NCBI GenBank assembly: GCA_009667805.1
Contig: CM019063.1
Location: forward strand, 86,083,877-86,147,876
Source of the DNA: Leptobrachium leishanense
Lineage: Eukaryota > Chordata > Amphibia > Anura > Megophryidae
Reading direction: 5' to 3'
DNA length: 64,000 nucleotides
The notes under the pieces: model-generated
Told to the model about the DNA's origin: nothing
What the model saw: only the letters and a program-made list of their open reading frames with translations
The model's database searches: none
Part shown: positions 1 to 11,108 of the stretch, one piece after another
How positions within the stretch are numbered: position 1 is the first letter of the stretch
Layout of the letters: every line of letters begins with the position of its first letter
Made by a program: the position numbers and the translations under genes

Positions 1-1106
1 CTAACAACCATTGGAGGAACGAGGGTGAGAGTGGGGTGGAATGAACATGAAATGAAAACATGGAACAACAGTAACTTAACAGACTTTTGTCGTGTTTTGG
101 AAAATTTATACTTTCATAATTTTGCACCTAGCGTTATATTCGAATCTTGAGTAATATTCTTACTTCCATAATGAATCTCTACCCCTCGCGTTATACTCGG
201 GTCGCGTTATACTCGAGTATCTATGGTATCTCTCTAAAGAGTATCTAATAAACGCCATAGTTAAACCAGTGGACAAGACAAAGACTCATTTAAAGTATGT
301 AGTGGTTATGCTTAAAATAATGTTATTCATGAGAAAATACCAGGGATGCATTGGAAGGTCTTGACCGTTTTGTCCTCTGACCAAACTTTAATTGACTCAT
401 GGAGAGATATTATTTTCTGTCAAGACCACCAAATATGTCTATAATTATATTTTCTGGAAATGAAAGCAAGCTAATTCTATGGGTACACTGAAAGGGATGA
501 GAAAGAATGCATGTATGATACTCTGGTGACTCATTGTGTTTTTAAATACACGTACTTTCCAATCTTAGAGACTTGAATAAGAGTACAGATCTGTCTAGTT
601 GTAAAGATATATTAAGATGAGAGTGAGCTTATGTGACATATTGACAAACAGGGAATGCAGGTGACAGTGATTTGTGGTTCTAGGACAATTCATGAGAAAG
701 GATGCTAATGGGTAAGTCAGGGGGAAACATGCAAGGCAGGAAATGCTAATATCGAGCATGTGCACCAAAAATAATGGATATTGTATGAAAAAAAGACTGA
801 AATACAAACAAGCCAATAGGGGATTAAACCCAGAAGAGAAATGAAAACAACGGGACACACCAAGGACTGGATGGGAAAGGAAAGTCTAGAGCTGAAACCA
901 ACAGGCAGGATGTGGCTTTGTTACTAATTATGGAATCCAGCAGTCTGGTCATCAATAACTCAAGATAAGGTTCCCTGGGAGACTTGGGAATTTGTAAATG
1001 TGAAAGCATGCGCTTCGCCATTATCCCCTTCACTACCACGATCGAGTATTTTCGGAAGCACCTGCTGCTGCCCCGATAGTCAATCATTTAATGTTCTCAG
1101 AACTAT
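1..1106. other. Non-coding stretch, no gene recognised
   Basis: AT-rich sequence with only short chance ORFs. The one recognisable structure is the short GCGTTATACTCG direct repeat near 186-217, listed separately. I see nothing else I can assign. Confidence 0.6.
129..227. repeat. Possible pogo/Tigger-type transposon end
   Basis: The 16-mer TCGCGTTATACTCGGG at 186-201 is repeated in tandem at 202-217 with one change, and a weaker copy lies near 129-145. Repeated CGCGTTATA-CTCG units next to a terminus are a habit of pogo/Tigger inverted repeats, so this may be the remaining end of such an element. No partner end or transposase is visible, so the call is weak. Confidence 0.3.
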
Positions 1107-2013
1107 CAGGGTTATTCAAAGAGATCCGAATTGTGGCCGAAAGGTAACCAAACAGTGAAATTCAGCGTACGGTTACCTTTCCTGGCCATTCGGCTATTCA
1201 GAGAGCAGGCAGTTCGCCAAATGCTGGCAAATTGCCTGCACATACGGTGACTGTTCATTGCCTGTTCGAGTGCAGTGAAATCCCCATAGAGAAGCAATGC
1301 TTTGGCTATTCAGAGAACAAAAACCAGCAGTGAAAAGTTGCCGAATTGCCCTGCTGTTCAGTGGTCTCATGCGGCAGATTTATTCAGGCAAATCCCATAG
1401 GCTTCAATGTAAAAAATATTCCCATTTTAATCCAATATCTAATAAACCGTTGATAATATTCTGCAGTATAAAGTCTCTTTATTTATAGATTTTTTTAGAA
1501 TCTTAAGGCATTTTTTGGTATTTTTTTGCAGAATTTTTTCTTCTGTTTTTTTTTTAAATAGTTTTTTCTTTTTTTTGTGACAGCCCTTTTTATTATCATT
1601 CATTGGACCTTATATGTAAATTTCAGACATTTTCGTTCTGTAGTTTGTTTGCAAACAGCGTTTCACTTTTCAAACATTCAAGCAAATAGTTTGTTTGTTT
1701 TTCACTCCATTCGTCTGCGGTGTCGCTTTTTCCGGCAGCTGCTCTGCGCTGTGATCGGCGGCTAGTTGGGTTTCTCCGGCGTGTTCAGCGGGGTTAATCT
1801 AGAAGTTTTTGCGGGTTCATGTGCGTTCACCTGGTTTTGCGGTGAGTGTTAGGTGGGTTTGCGGAGGCTTTTCCCCGCACTACGACGTCCCTGTGGTGCT
1901 TGCTGAATACACCGCAGGGTCGCCGAAATGGGATCGCCAAATCGCACCAATTTGAAGAGAATGAAAAGTCACCAAACGTGCGGTGACTTTTCGATTCTCT
2001 TTGAATAACCCTG
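1107..2013 (+). mobile_element. Foldback MITE, CAGGGTTATTC family, full-length copy (family H1)
   Basis: Starts CAGGGTTATTCAAAGAGA and ends with the exact reverse complement, TCTCTTTGAATAACCCTG. The interior is non-coding and contains T-rich tracts. Related copies occur at 4665-5099, 8290-11878 (split), 32764-33365, 43250-43970 and 44571-45449, some inverted. No transposase is encoded, so it must be moved in trans. The split copy at 8290-11878 is flanked by ATA on both sides, hinting at a 3-bp target duplication. Here the flanks (TAT and TTT) do not match exactly. The superfamily is uncertain, with PIF/Harbinger-like most plausible. Confidence 0.8.
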
Positions 2014-2477
2014 TTTATTTTTTAATGTATATATTGAAGTGTTAATTCACCGCAGGGTTGGGGTATTTGATTCCCCAAAGTGAGGGCAACGAAAGAACAT
2101 TGAAATTCTGGTGGAATTTTGGTGCTCTTTGACAAACGCTGAAATCTCTAAAATCTATTAAGAAACTTGATCATTTTTTTGTTTTCCACATTGATACCTT
2201 CCCTCAAAAAGGCATACTTTTTTTAGCCATACATTGAAGTCATATATTTCCCTCTTGATTGTTTCATCCTATGACACATTATCTATTTTCTGTCTTAACA
2301 GTATTAGAGTAACCCTAACTCTAATACTAACCCCGACACTAATATTGTCTTTTAATCATCAGTCTATTAAATCATCACCTATGTTCTATTTTTAGGATCC
2401 TTGAATGGTTTATTGGTGACCCATCTGGGGTGACCCATCTGGGCTTTGAACTTGGTATAAATCACCAACATTATTAG
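2014..2477. other. Non-coding spacer
   Basis: No gene or named repeat recognised. It contains a short direct repeat, TGACCCATCTGGG, near 2418-2447, and alternating 'ctaact/ctaata' sequence near 2305-2345. Confidence 0.5.
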
Positions 2478-2918
2478 TATTATTATTTATTTATATAGCA
2501 CCAGCATATTCCACAGCGCTGAACAATATGCTCAATATGGACAGGGTTACAGTACATTGAGGCTGAAAACATTTTGACAAACCATTGCAGGAGGAAAAGT
2601 TGGGGGTGGAAACAGGAGAGGACTGCAAGGTGAGAGTGATGGTCTGCAAGGTGAGAGTGATGGACAGGTTGGGGCAGTGAGGTGTATTAGTGAGTCGAGT
2701 GGTAGGCAAGTCTTGAGGGAGCGTTTGAAGAAAGGGAAACTAGGGGAAAGTCTGATAGTACGAGGGAGAGCGTCCAGAGGATGGGGGCTGTGCGTGAGAA
2801 ATCCTGCAGTCTATCACGGGAAGAGGTGATGCGGGGAGAAGCTAGGCGCAGGTCACTGTTTGACCTTAGGGAGCGGGCCGGGGTGTATTTGGTGATTAGT
2901 GAGGACAGGTAGTGGGGA
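2478..2918 (-). mobile_element. L2-type LINE 3' end fragment
   Basis: In reverse complement this matches the segment at 47886-48379: both carry the 3' tail TACAGCGCTG..GAATATGCTGG followed by AT-rich (AATAAT)-like repeats. The 47.9-kb copy encodes the end of an L2-type reverse transcriptase ORF (…APTLWNALP…FKRSLKTFLFREAY). Here the coding part is shorter and the frame is lost. It is a 5'-truncated, dead copy. Confidence 0.7.
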
Positions 2919-2944
2919 GCTCATGACATCAGTTGGAAGATTCA

Positions 2945-4664
2945 CCCCTAGCTGCCAAGGGGCCTCTCCAATGATATCTAACATGACCATGTTACAACAA
3001 GTAAAAAATAAAAATAATAATAAATAAAAACATCGGTTTTGTTTTTTTTATTAACCATTTCGCTGCTGAGGCTTTTCCCGCCCCTGTGCTGAGGTCATTT
3101 TTACTGGTTTTGCTCATCATGTTTAAACGTGTTTTGAAGGCTTATTTTAGTATATGACCCAGACATATTATATATCGTTCTGTCTGTCAGACTCGGCAGA
3201 TTCAGAATATGTCATTATTATATGTATACGTCATGACCTGTCTGTATATTATAACAAAAAATGCAATAAAATATGATTTTTCAATAATTTACAATGTGTA
3301 AAGTGTTTTTTTTTCACATTTTAACATGCGAGCAATTGCGGTTATATTTTGTATGGGGTGCGCTTGTTAAAAAAATTAGAGATGGGGTCTCGTTACATTT
3401 TTTTTTGGGGAAAATTACACGATTTTTAACAAACGCACAGCATACAAAAATCGTTAGTGCAGCATCATTGTTCACATTATAATTGAAATGGGAACAATAT
3501 TGCTGCATTAACAAACCAAAAAAAAGAAAACAAACTTGTTTATTTTTTTTTTTATAATTTTTTTTAAAATATTTTTTTTTTTTATTTTTAATTTTTATTT
3601 TTTTTTACAAACTTTTTCACTTTCGTGTTTGGTATCGTTGGAACGGCCATGCTCTGGCCGATCCAACAATATGAAACTTTAACCCCTAGCTGCCACGGAT
3701 CGGGAGATAGGGAGTTCATTGGAACCCCCTATCTCCACCATTGGTGGCAGCTAGGGGTTAACTCCAGGACTGGCGTCATCGTGCTATGCACAATGATGCC
3801 AGTCCTCAGGGGGAGTTCCCGGAGGCTTGGCCGACATCCAAGATGTCGGCCAGCTCCGGGAAAGGATCACGAACCGGCGCTTTTCAGCGCCGATTCGTGA
3901 TCCGGCTCCCCAGGGGTTAATGCCAGGTACCATTTGGAAGGGCAGGCTGTGCCCTTCCAAATGGTGCCTGGGTTAACCCCCGTAATGCCGCCGATCGGGA
4001 GGGAGGGAGAGAGAGAGGTCCGAAGGACCTCCCCCCTCCCTTTCAGGCGCCTCCTCCGCACATGCGGGGGGGCGCCTGAATTAGGTGTCATCGCGCCGCC
4101 GCAATGACACCTAATTAGCCCGGCGGCGGTTCCGTATGCTGGGCTGACATCGAGGATGTCAGCCCGCACCGGGGGGGCCAGCGATCGGCTGAAACCCGGC
4201 CGAACGCTGACCCCAAAGGGTGGACGCGCTCAGCGCGTCCACCGCATGGAACGTGACATGCGGTTGGACGCGCTGAGCGCGTCCGCCGCAGCGAAGTGGT
4301 TAATGCAGCACTATTGTTAACATTTCAATTATAATGTGAACAATTATGTTGAACTAACGATTTTTTCGGTTTTAGCTAAAATCACGTAATTTCTCAGAAA
4401 AATAAAGTAACGGGTTCCCAGTTCTAATTATTTTTAACAAGCCTACCCCATAGAATATATAACCGCAACGCTCGGATGATAAAATGTGAAAAGCATAGTT
4501 ATAGCATACTGGCAGGGCATAACGTATGCATATAATAATGATATATTATGAATCTGCTGAGTCTGTCAAAAAAAATGCTATATAATTTGTTTAACCATGA
4601 TGCGCAAAAACAGTCAAAATGAGCTCAGCACATGGGTGAAATTGTCCAGTAGTGAAGGCGTTAA
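2945..4664 (-). mobile_element. piggyBac-like non-autonomous element, partial, split by a relative
   Basis: The left piece (2945-3054) and right piece (4304-4664) together match the continuous copies at 5606-6383 and 9883-11108: a GCTAGGGG-type hairpin remnant, an 'atatc..catgaccatg' hairpin, an A/T-rich tract, TTAATGCAGCA, then the long AT-rich arm ending …AGTGAAGGCGTTAA. The outer left end is missing. A second element sits in the internal TTAA, which appears on both sides at 3051-3054 and 4300-4303. No ORF. Confidence 0.8.
3055..4299 (-). mobile_element. piggyBac-like non-autonomous element with hairpin train (family P1), full-length and nested
   Basis: Bounded by TTAA at 3051-3054 and 4300-4303. 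One end reads TTAACCATTTCGCTGCTGAGGC; the other, reversed, reads TTAACCACTTCGCTGCGG. TTAA duplication plus a CC[C/A]..TT-CTGC terminus is characteristic of piggyBac elements. The arm from about 3055 to 3500 is AT-rich, and 3679-4299 is a continuous run of GC-rich palindromes. It lies in inverse orientation to 9883-11108, has no transposase, and was inserted into another copy of its own family. Confidence 0.82.
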
Positions 4665-5099
4665 AAAAAAAACCAAAAACAATTCCCGAAAAAAAGTCTA
4701 AAAATTCCTAAAAAAATTAAATGAAGGAACTTTTTGCAGCAAGTTAAAAGAATAAATGGTTTAATAAAATATTCAATTAAAATGGGAATATTTTTAAAAT
4801 TGGAACCTTTTAATCAGGATTCGCCTGATTAAACCTGTCGAATGAAACCACTGAAAATCAGGGCATTTCACCAACATTTCTCTGCTGTTCGGTGTTCTCT
4901 GAATAGATTAGCCATTGTTTCTCTATGGGGAGTCCACTGCCATCGAACAGCACCATATTTCGTTGGCAATTCACCAATATTTGGTGAACTGCCAGCTTTT
5001 TGTGTAACCGAATGGCACCGAAATTGCACCAAATGGGGAAATATGCTGTTCGCAATTGTGCAATTTCAGAGCAAATTTGACTCTCTTTGAATAACCCTG
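4665..5099 (-). mobile_element. Foldback MITE H1, truncated copy
   Basis: Ends GACTCTCTTTGAATAACCCTG, the H1 terminus, and carries the H1 interior ('aataaatggttta..gggaatattttt' and 'ctctgaatagattagccattg'). It abuts the preceding piggyBac-like element, so its other end is missing. Confidence 0.75.
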
Positions 5100-5605
5100 A
5101 CAGTATACACTCTATAGAGGCTTATATATTTTGAGTGTACCCAGAAAAAAGCCTTGTCATGCGAACTCCTGAGGTTTGATACATAGAAGTTAACCTCATT
5201 GATTTTGAGCCATGTCACTTCCCATCCTGCATTTTTCTGAAAAACGACACAATTTTAAACAAATTGGGAAAAAAAATACACTGATTTCTCTTGGGTTTAT
5301 TTTTACTTTGTACATAGTCTTGTTTCTGGTCTTTCCATTAACACCCCAACGGTCTATGTAGGATGCGTAGAATTGGATATACAGGGTTTCAACGTCCAAA
5401 GGTCTTCTGTATTACCTTTAATGGGACTGCAGCTGGGGGGGGGCTGTGCCCTCTCTCTTGATCCGCCAGTGGTCAGGAGATTACAAGGGCATGGATGAGT
5501 TGTTTTGTGGTGTCATGGGTAAGAAATGGCCGAACTCTGGAAATATTACGTAATTGGTGGTGGCAGGAGACGAAATAGATTGGATGTGGGGGATGAAGGA
5601 AAGAG
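5100..5605. other. Non-coding spacer
   Basis: About 500 bases with no recognised gene or repeat; only short chance ORFs. Confidence 0.5.
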
Positions 5606-6383
5606 GGAGCTGGCCAACATCTTGGATGTCAACGAAGTTTCCGGGATATCCCCCTAATGACTGGCGTCATCGCGCATAGCGCGATGGCGCCAGTTCTGCA
5701 ATTAACCCCTTGCTGCCACCTATGGTGGAGATAGGGGGTTCATTGAAACCCCCTATCACCCGATCCGTGATAGCTAGGGGTTAATGTTTGATATCATTGG
5801 AACAGCCAGAGCATGGCCTTTCCAATGATACCAAACATGACCATGTGCAGTGTAAAACAAAATAATTAAAAATAAAAATTAAATTAAAAAAAATTAAAAA
5901 ATTAAAAAACTTTTTTGTTTTTGTTTTGTTTTATTAATGCAGCAATATTTTTCCCATTTCAAATATAATGTGAACAATGATTCTGCACTAACGATTTTTT
6001 CTATGGGGGGGTGTTTGCTAAAAAACACGTCATTTTCCCCAAAAAAAGTAACGATTCCCCGTTTCAAATTTTTTTAACATGGAAAATATAACCGCAAACG
6101 CTCGCATTATAAAATGTGAAAAAAAAAACACTTTACACGTTGTAAATTATTGAACATTCAAATTTTATTGCATTTTATGTTATAATATACAGACAGGACA
6201 TAGCGTATACATATAATAATGATTTATTATGAGTCTAACGAGTCTCCCGGAAACAACGATATATAATATGTCTGGGTCGCATAATAAAATGTGACTTCAA
6301 ATCGCATTTAAACATGATGAGCGAAACTGGTAAAAATGAGCTCAGCACAGAGGTGTGAAAAGGCTCAGCAGTGAAAGGGTTAA
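5606..6383 (+). mobile_element. piggyBac-like element P1, left-truncated
   Basis: Begins inside the hairpin train (GGAGCTGGCC..CATCTTGGATGT). It continues through the CGTCATCGCGC palindrome, the TTAACCCCTTGCTGCC..GCTAGGGGTTAA palindrome, the A/T tract and the long AT-rich arm, and ends CAGTGAAAGGGTTAA at 6383. Same orientation as 9883-11108. No coding capacity. Confidence 0.78.
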
Positions 6384-6665
6384 TGCCAATGATTTTGCAC
6401 AGGTAGGAGGTGTAGGTAGAGAAGAGCAGATGACCTTGGACAGAGCCTTGAGGTATACCAACTGATAAAAGCACTGAAGAGGAGGAGTTACCACCGAATG
6501 ACACAGAGAAGGACCTGTTAGACAGCTAAGAGTCAATCCAAGAGAGTGCAGTGTCACAAATACCGAGAGAGTTGAGAGTCTGTAGAAGGAGGGGATGGTC
6601 GACAGTGTCAAAAGCAGTTGGGAGACCAAGCAGGATGAGAAAAGAATAGTGGCCATGGGTTTTAT
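6384..6665 (-). pseudogene. L2-clade LINE reverse transcriptase fragment
   Basis: The minus strand encodes pieces of a reverse transcriptase palm: AFDTVDH-like sequence followed by a serine-rich stretch, then [22 protein letters not shown]. The order ([10 protein letters not shown], then G[IV]PQGSV) is the conserved motif pair of L2-like LINEs. The frame shifts between the two motifs and both ends are missing, so this is a dead fragment. It abuts the TTAA end of the preceding element. Confidence 0.7.
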
Positions 6666-8289
6666 GTACATGTATGTAACTGTACAGTAATAGTTAGGAA
6701 AAACTATTCACTTACAAATCAGCATTACATGTATAATATTTAATTTATTTTCCATGTGGTATTAAATTGCTATTCCTAGTAGTAGCAAAGGAAAACATTA
6801 CTATTTACAGTGATGTTGTATAACATTCTTAGCATTTTGTTTCTTGCACTGGCTACTGGGTAATCCTTGTACAATTGGTAGAAAGATTTGGGTTAAACAT
6901 CAAATATCAGTGGTTTTCTTATTATTAAATATAATTATTTGTGGGGTTTCCAGCTTTAATTGGTACATTGTGTAGATTATATAATACCATAGGTCGTATG
7001 CCTCAAAGAGATGTCACATATGTGTATCGTTAACTCTTGAAGCTTACAAATCTTCCTCAATTGTTCATTATACAATCATAAAAGGCCTACATGCACTAAT
7101 TTATCTTGTAATTTTTGGTTCTTTGTACTTGTATGAATCCTTTCTCTTGTGAAGGGTAAATGATACACAGGTGGGTTCCATTTTTGAAAAGCCGAAGTTC
7201 AATGTTTTCCCTCTTAGGTCAATTGTCTTTGACAGAATTCCCTTAAGGTGGTCGTAACTGTAGTCTCTCTGTTCCCGTGCTGCACTCAAGGTTTACTATT
7301 TGGTTTGTTCCACTTGGACCACCGTGGCAGCTGGCAGTTTTGGATGCTACTTTTATATGATGATTTTATATGATGATCCCTTTTATATGATGATATGTTG
7401 AAATACTAGTAGTCAGGGTAAGTGATTGAATACATTTATGTCTGGCCTCTATTGATCAGCTGATTTGTTAGTGTTTTTCCTTTACAGCACCAGCAGGACC
7501 CAGTGGTTTTATGGAAATTGTCTTTCCATAACTCCAACAGTTAATATAGTCATAACTTTTCCTCTGTATATGTTCACTGTAGATGAGCCCTATATGACAA
7601 GCAGAGGGCTCCCCCTGCCGGCCAAGAAGTTATAATACATGTACTTTTTAGCTTGAATTTCGTGGTTTTGTGCAGGAAACATGGAGCTCAAATCTTTTCA
7701 ATTAATTTCAGCACATCAGCTGTCATTTCCCATGTGTTAAAATTTCAGGGGCATGTTCTGGAGCCCATTTGCAATAAGAATAATTTTTCAATGCTCCAGA
7801 ATGCGCCTACTTTGAGTATACTGGATATTGTTGTACCAACAGGTGCTTTTGAAGATGGAGTATACTTGATCTAGGTAGTGATGGGCATAATAAAGTGGGG
7901 GGGGGTTTCAACAGATGTCAAATAAATTTCTATTTTCTGAGTGTATCAGTTTAGAATTTCACTAGTTTGGAATACAGCAATGTAAAGTGAGCTAGAATGC
8001 CTTGAACTATTGGGTTGGAAACAAAAAAAAAACGATTTCCCGTTTCATTGGAAATGCATGAATAGTTGGTCCTGATGCCGTTGTGGTTCATATATTGTGA
8101 TACAGACACTGGACATCCGTATCAGTGCTTCAGGCTTTTTTTTATAAGGCATCCATGGTACATGCAGGGTACACTATACACAAGAAAATAAAACAAATAT
8201 AAATCAAACGCCTACTCCTTATGCAGAGCCTAACTATAATATTGGGTGGCTAAGCCGCCTACCAAAAAGCAAAACAAAAATAAAGCATA
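6666..8289. other. Non-coding stretch
   Basis: About 1.6 kb without a recognised gene. A short tandem repeat (TTTTATATGATGAT, three copies) lies near 7350-7394. The small ORFs look like chance. Confidence 0.5.
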
Positions 8290-9345
8290 CAGGGTTATTC
8301 AGAGAGAATCGAAAAGTCACCGCACATTCAGTGACCCTTTGTTCCCCGCACTTCAGGGCGATTGGGCAATTGTAGTTTGCCGACCCTGCAGTGTATTCAG
8401 CAAGCACCGCAGGGCCCCCCGTAGTGCAGGGAAAACCCGCCGCAAATCTGCCGAACACTCACCGAAGGCCCGCAGAAACCGCCGCAAAAACCCTGCCGAA
8501 CACGCCGAGCCGCCGATCACAGCGCAGAGTAGCCACCGGAAAAAAATGACAAGCAGACGAACATGATAAAAAAAGCAAAAAAAAAACAGTACGCTTGAAA
8601 GTTTCAAAATTTAAATGCTGTTTGCAAAAAACTACTAAAAGAAAATGCCTGGAATTTACATATAAGATCCAATGAATGATAATAAAAAGGGCTGTTACAG
8701 AAAAAAGAAAATACGATATAAAAAAAATGCGGAAGAAAAATGTTGCTGAAAATTTTTCGAAAAATGCCTAAAAGATCCTATAATCTATAAATAAAGAAAC
8801 TTTTTACAGAAGAATAAAATAATAAACGGTTTATTACTAGGGATGAGCCGAACACTCCCCGAGTTTGGTTCGAAGCCGAACCCGAACTTTCCAAATGTTC
8901 GGATCCGAACCCGAACTCGAACTCGAACTCCATGCAAGGGCTGAAAATTTGGTTTTTAGAGTGCCCTCCAAGAGGGCATATATGCTAGATATTTGCCATA
9001 AAAAGTGTATGGGGGTCCGGGTAGTGCCCTGGGGGACAGGAAACAACGACAAAAAGTAAAAAAAAAAACGTTTTTAAAAGGGACAGTGAGTTTTCCATGA
9101 AATAAGGGTTAAAAATAAAAACCATAAATTCCTTCAAATATCGTGCCTAGGAGGTCCCCATAACCTGCCCGTGAAGTGGCGGATTTCTAGGATGTATAGA
9201 AATATGTAAAAAAACAAAAAATTACATTTCAAATGACGGTAAATGCTTTTCCTTTAATCTATCCATAAACAACTGCTTGGGGCGGTAGTCTGTATGAAAA
9301 GAGGAGACATTTTCGTACGCGCAGAAAAAGTTTACTGATTTTTTG

Positions 9346-9510
9346 GCGGTGAAAAGCAGGAGAATGACTGGAGAATGGAAAATTCTAGACCAAATAGCCG
9401 ATTTGGAAAGTGAGATAAATGGGAGAATTTTTCTGGTTTGGCTATTTTGACATAGAATTTTCCATTCTTCAGTCATTCTCCTGAGCTTCAGCTTTCTCTG
9501 AGTAACCCTG
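9346..9510 (+). mobile_element. Small hairpin MITE H2, left-truncated
   Basis: Contains GCAGGAGAATGACTGGAGAA and its reverse complement, separated by a loop with AAATGGGAGAATTTTTCTGG, ending TGAGTAACCCTG. The unit is nearly self-complementary. Related copies are at 9512, 16467, 29455 and 59673. Confidence 0.75.
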
Positions 9511-9511
9511 T

Positions 9512-9606
9512 CAGGGTTATTCAGAGAGCGGTGAAGAGCAGGAGAATGACTGGAGAATGGAAAATTCTATGTCAAAATAGCCAAACCAGAAAAATTCTCC
9601 CATTTA
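9512..9606 (+). mobile_element. Small hairpin MITE H2, half copy
   Basis: Starts CAGGGTTATTCAGAGAGCGG one base after the preceding copy ends, and runs to AAAATTCTCCCATTTA, where an H3 MITE begins. The second half of the hairpin is not found beyond the H3 MITE. Confidence 0.7.
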
Positions 9607-9844
9607 GGCTAGGGTCAGACTAGCGAATTTTTAACATGCGTTTAGGCGCACTTAATCACGGCCGCACTAGCAGCAAATGATGGGCAATGACGGCCAATAT
9701 ACGAAGTACGGTCGCACGAAAGTCCGGCTGCGCAACGCAAGTGGAAAATGAACACATTTTTTCGAGAAATGTTGTCAGTCAGTAAGTACGTCCGTACTGC
9801 ACGGACGCACAGTCCATACAAAATGCGCTCATCTGACCCTAGCC
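9607..9844. mobile_element. MITE H3, GGCTAGGGTCAGAC family
   Basis: Ends GGCTAGGGTCAGAC and GTCTGACCCTAGCC, flanked by TTA on both sides (9604-9606 and 9845-9847). One of six copies in the window. A 3-bp TTA/TAA duplication is typical of PIF/Harbinger elements. This copy is shorter (238 bp) than the roughly 390-450 bp of the others. Confidence 0.85.
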
Positions 9845-9882
9845 TTAGATGTTATTTTGAATTTTTTTCAAACACCAGTTAA

Positions 9883-11108
9883 CCACTTGGCTGCTATGGA
9901 CGCGCTCAGCACGTCCAGCCAAGTGGTTCTCCTGTGCTATGGACGCGCTGAGCGCGTCCATGCACAGGAGACAGCAATCCGCCAGATTGCTGCACCCCCC
10001 CGGTGCGGGCTGACATCTTGGATGACATCTTGGATGTCAGCCCAGCACTCCGGGACCCAGGCGGAGCAAGTAGATGTCATCGAGGCGGCGCGATGACATC
10101 TAATTCAGGCGCCCCCCGCATGTGCGGAGGAAGCGCCTGAAAGGGAGGGGGAGGTCCTTTGGACCTCTCTCCCTCCCGATCGCCGGGGGGCCGAGTATTA
10201 ATCCAGGCACCGTTTGGAAGGGCACAGCCTGCCCTTCCAAACGGTGCCTGTGATTAACCCCTGGGGAGTCGGATCACGAATCGGTGCTGAAAAGCGCCGG
10301 ATCGTGATCCTCTCCTGGAGCTGGCCGACATCTTGGATGTCGGCCAAGCCTCCAGGAACTCCCCCTGAGGACTGGCGTCATCGTGCATAGCACGAGGACG
10401 CCAGTCCTGGAGTTAACCGCTAGCTGCTACCAATGGTGGAGATAGGGGGTTCCAATGAACCCCCTATCTCCAGATCCGTGGCAGCTAGGGGTTAATGTTT
10501 GATATCGTTGGATCGGCCAGAGCATGGCCTTTCCAAGGATATCAAACATGAGCATGAAAAATGTTTTTTTAAAAAAAATAAAAATAAAAAAATAAAAATA
10601 TTTAAAAAAAAAATCTAAAATAAAAAAATTTTTTGTTTGTTTTTGTTTTGTTAATGCAGCAATATTGTTCCCATTTCAATTATAATGTGAACAATAATGC
10701 TGCACTAACGATTTTTGTATGCGGTGCGTTTGTTAAAAAAAGCGACATTTTCCCCAAAAAAAAAAATGTAACGAGACTCCATTTCTAATTTTTTTAACAA
10801 GCGCACCTCATACAAAATATAACCGCAAACGATCGCATGTTAAAATGTGAAAAAAAACACTTTACACATAATAAATTATTGAAAATTCAAATTTTATTGC
10901 ATTTTTTGTTATAATATACAGACTTGACATAACGTATACATATAATAATGACATATTATGAATCTGCCAAGTCTGCCGGAAAGAACGATATATAATATGT
11001 CTGGGTCATATATCAAAATATGGCTACAAAACGCAGTTAAACATGATGAGCGAAAGCGGTAAAAATTACCTCAGCACAGAGGTGTGAAAAGCCTCAGCAG
11101 CGAAAGGG
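9883..11108 (+). mobile_element. piggyBac-like element P1 with hairpin train, full-length
   Basis: Flanked by TTAA at 9879-9882 and 11109-11112. Left terminus CCACTTGGCTGC; right terminus …GCAGCGAAAGGG. From 9883 to about 10550 it is a run of distinct palindromes: GGACGCGCTGAGCGCGTCC, GCTGACATCTTGGATG.. with its partner, a 45-bp hairpin around 10204-10249, GGATCACGAATCGG/CGGATCGTGATCC, CTGGCGTCATCG/CGAGGACGCCAG, and a TTAACC-bounded hairpin at 10413-10495. From about 10560 on it is an AT-rich arm. No ORF; it sits inside the hAT element. Confidence 0.85.

Noticed and set aside
8246..8566. Basic 106-codon ORF (KPPTKKQNKNK.., RRNRRKNPAEH)
   Set aside because: Lies within an H1 MITE; the basic residues come from CGCAGA/CCGCC-type repeats that also occur in non-coding copies.
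9883..10550. Hairpins as bacterial terminators or operators
   Set aside because: The surroundings are eukaryotic transposons, and the palindromes recur as parts of TTAA-flanked elements in other positions.
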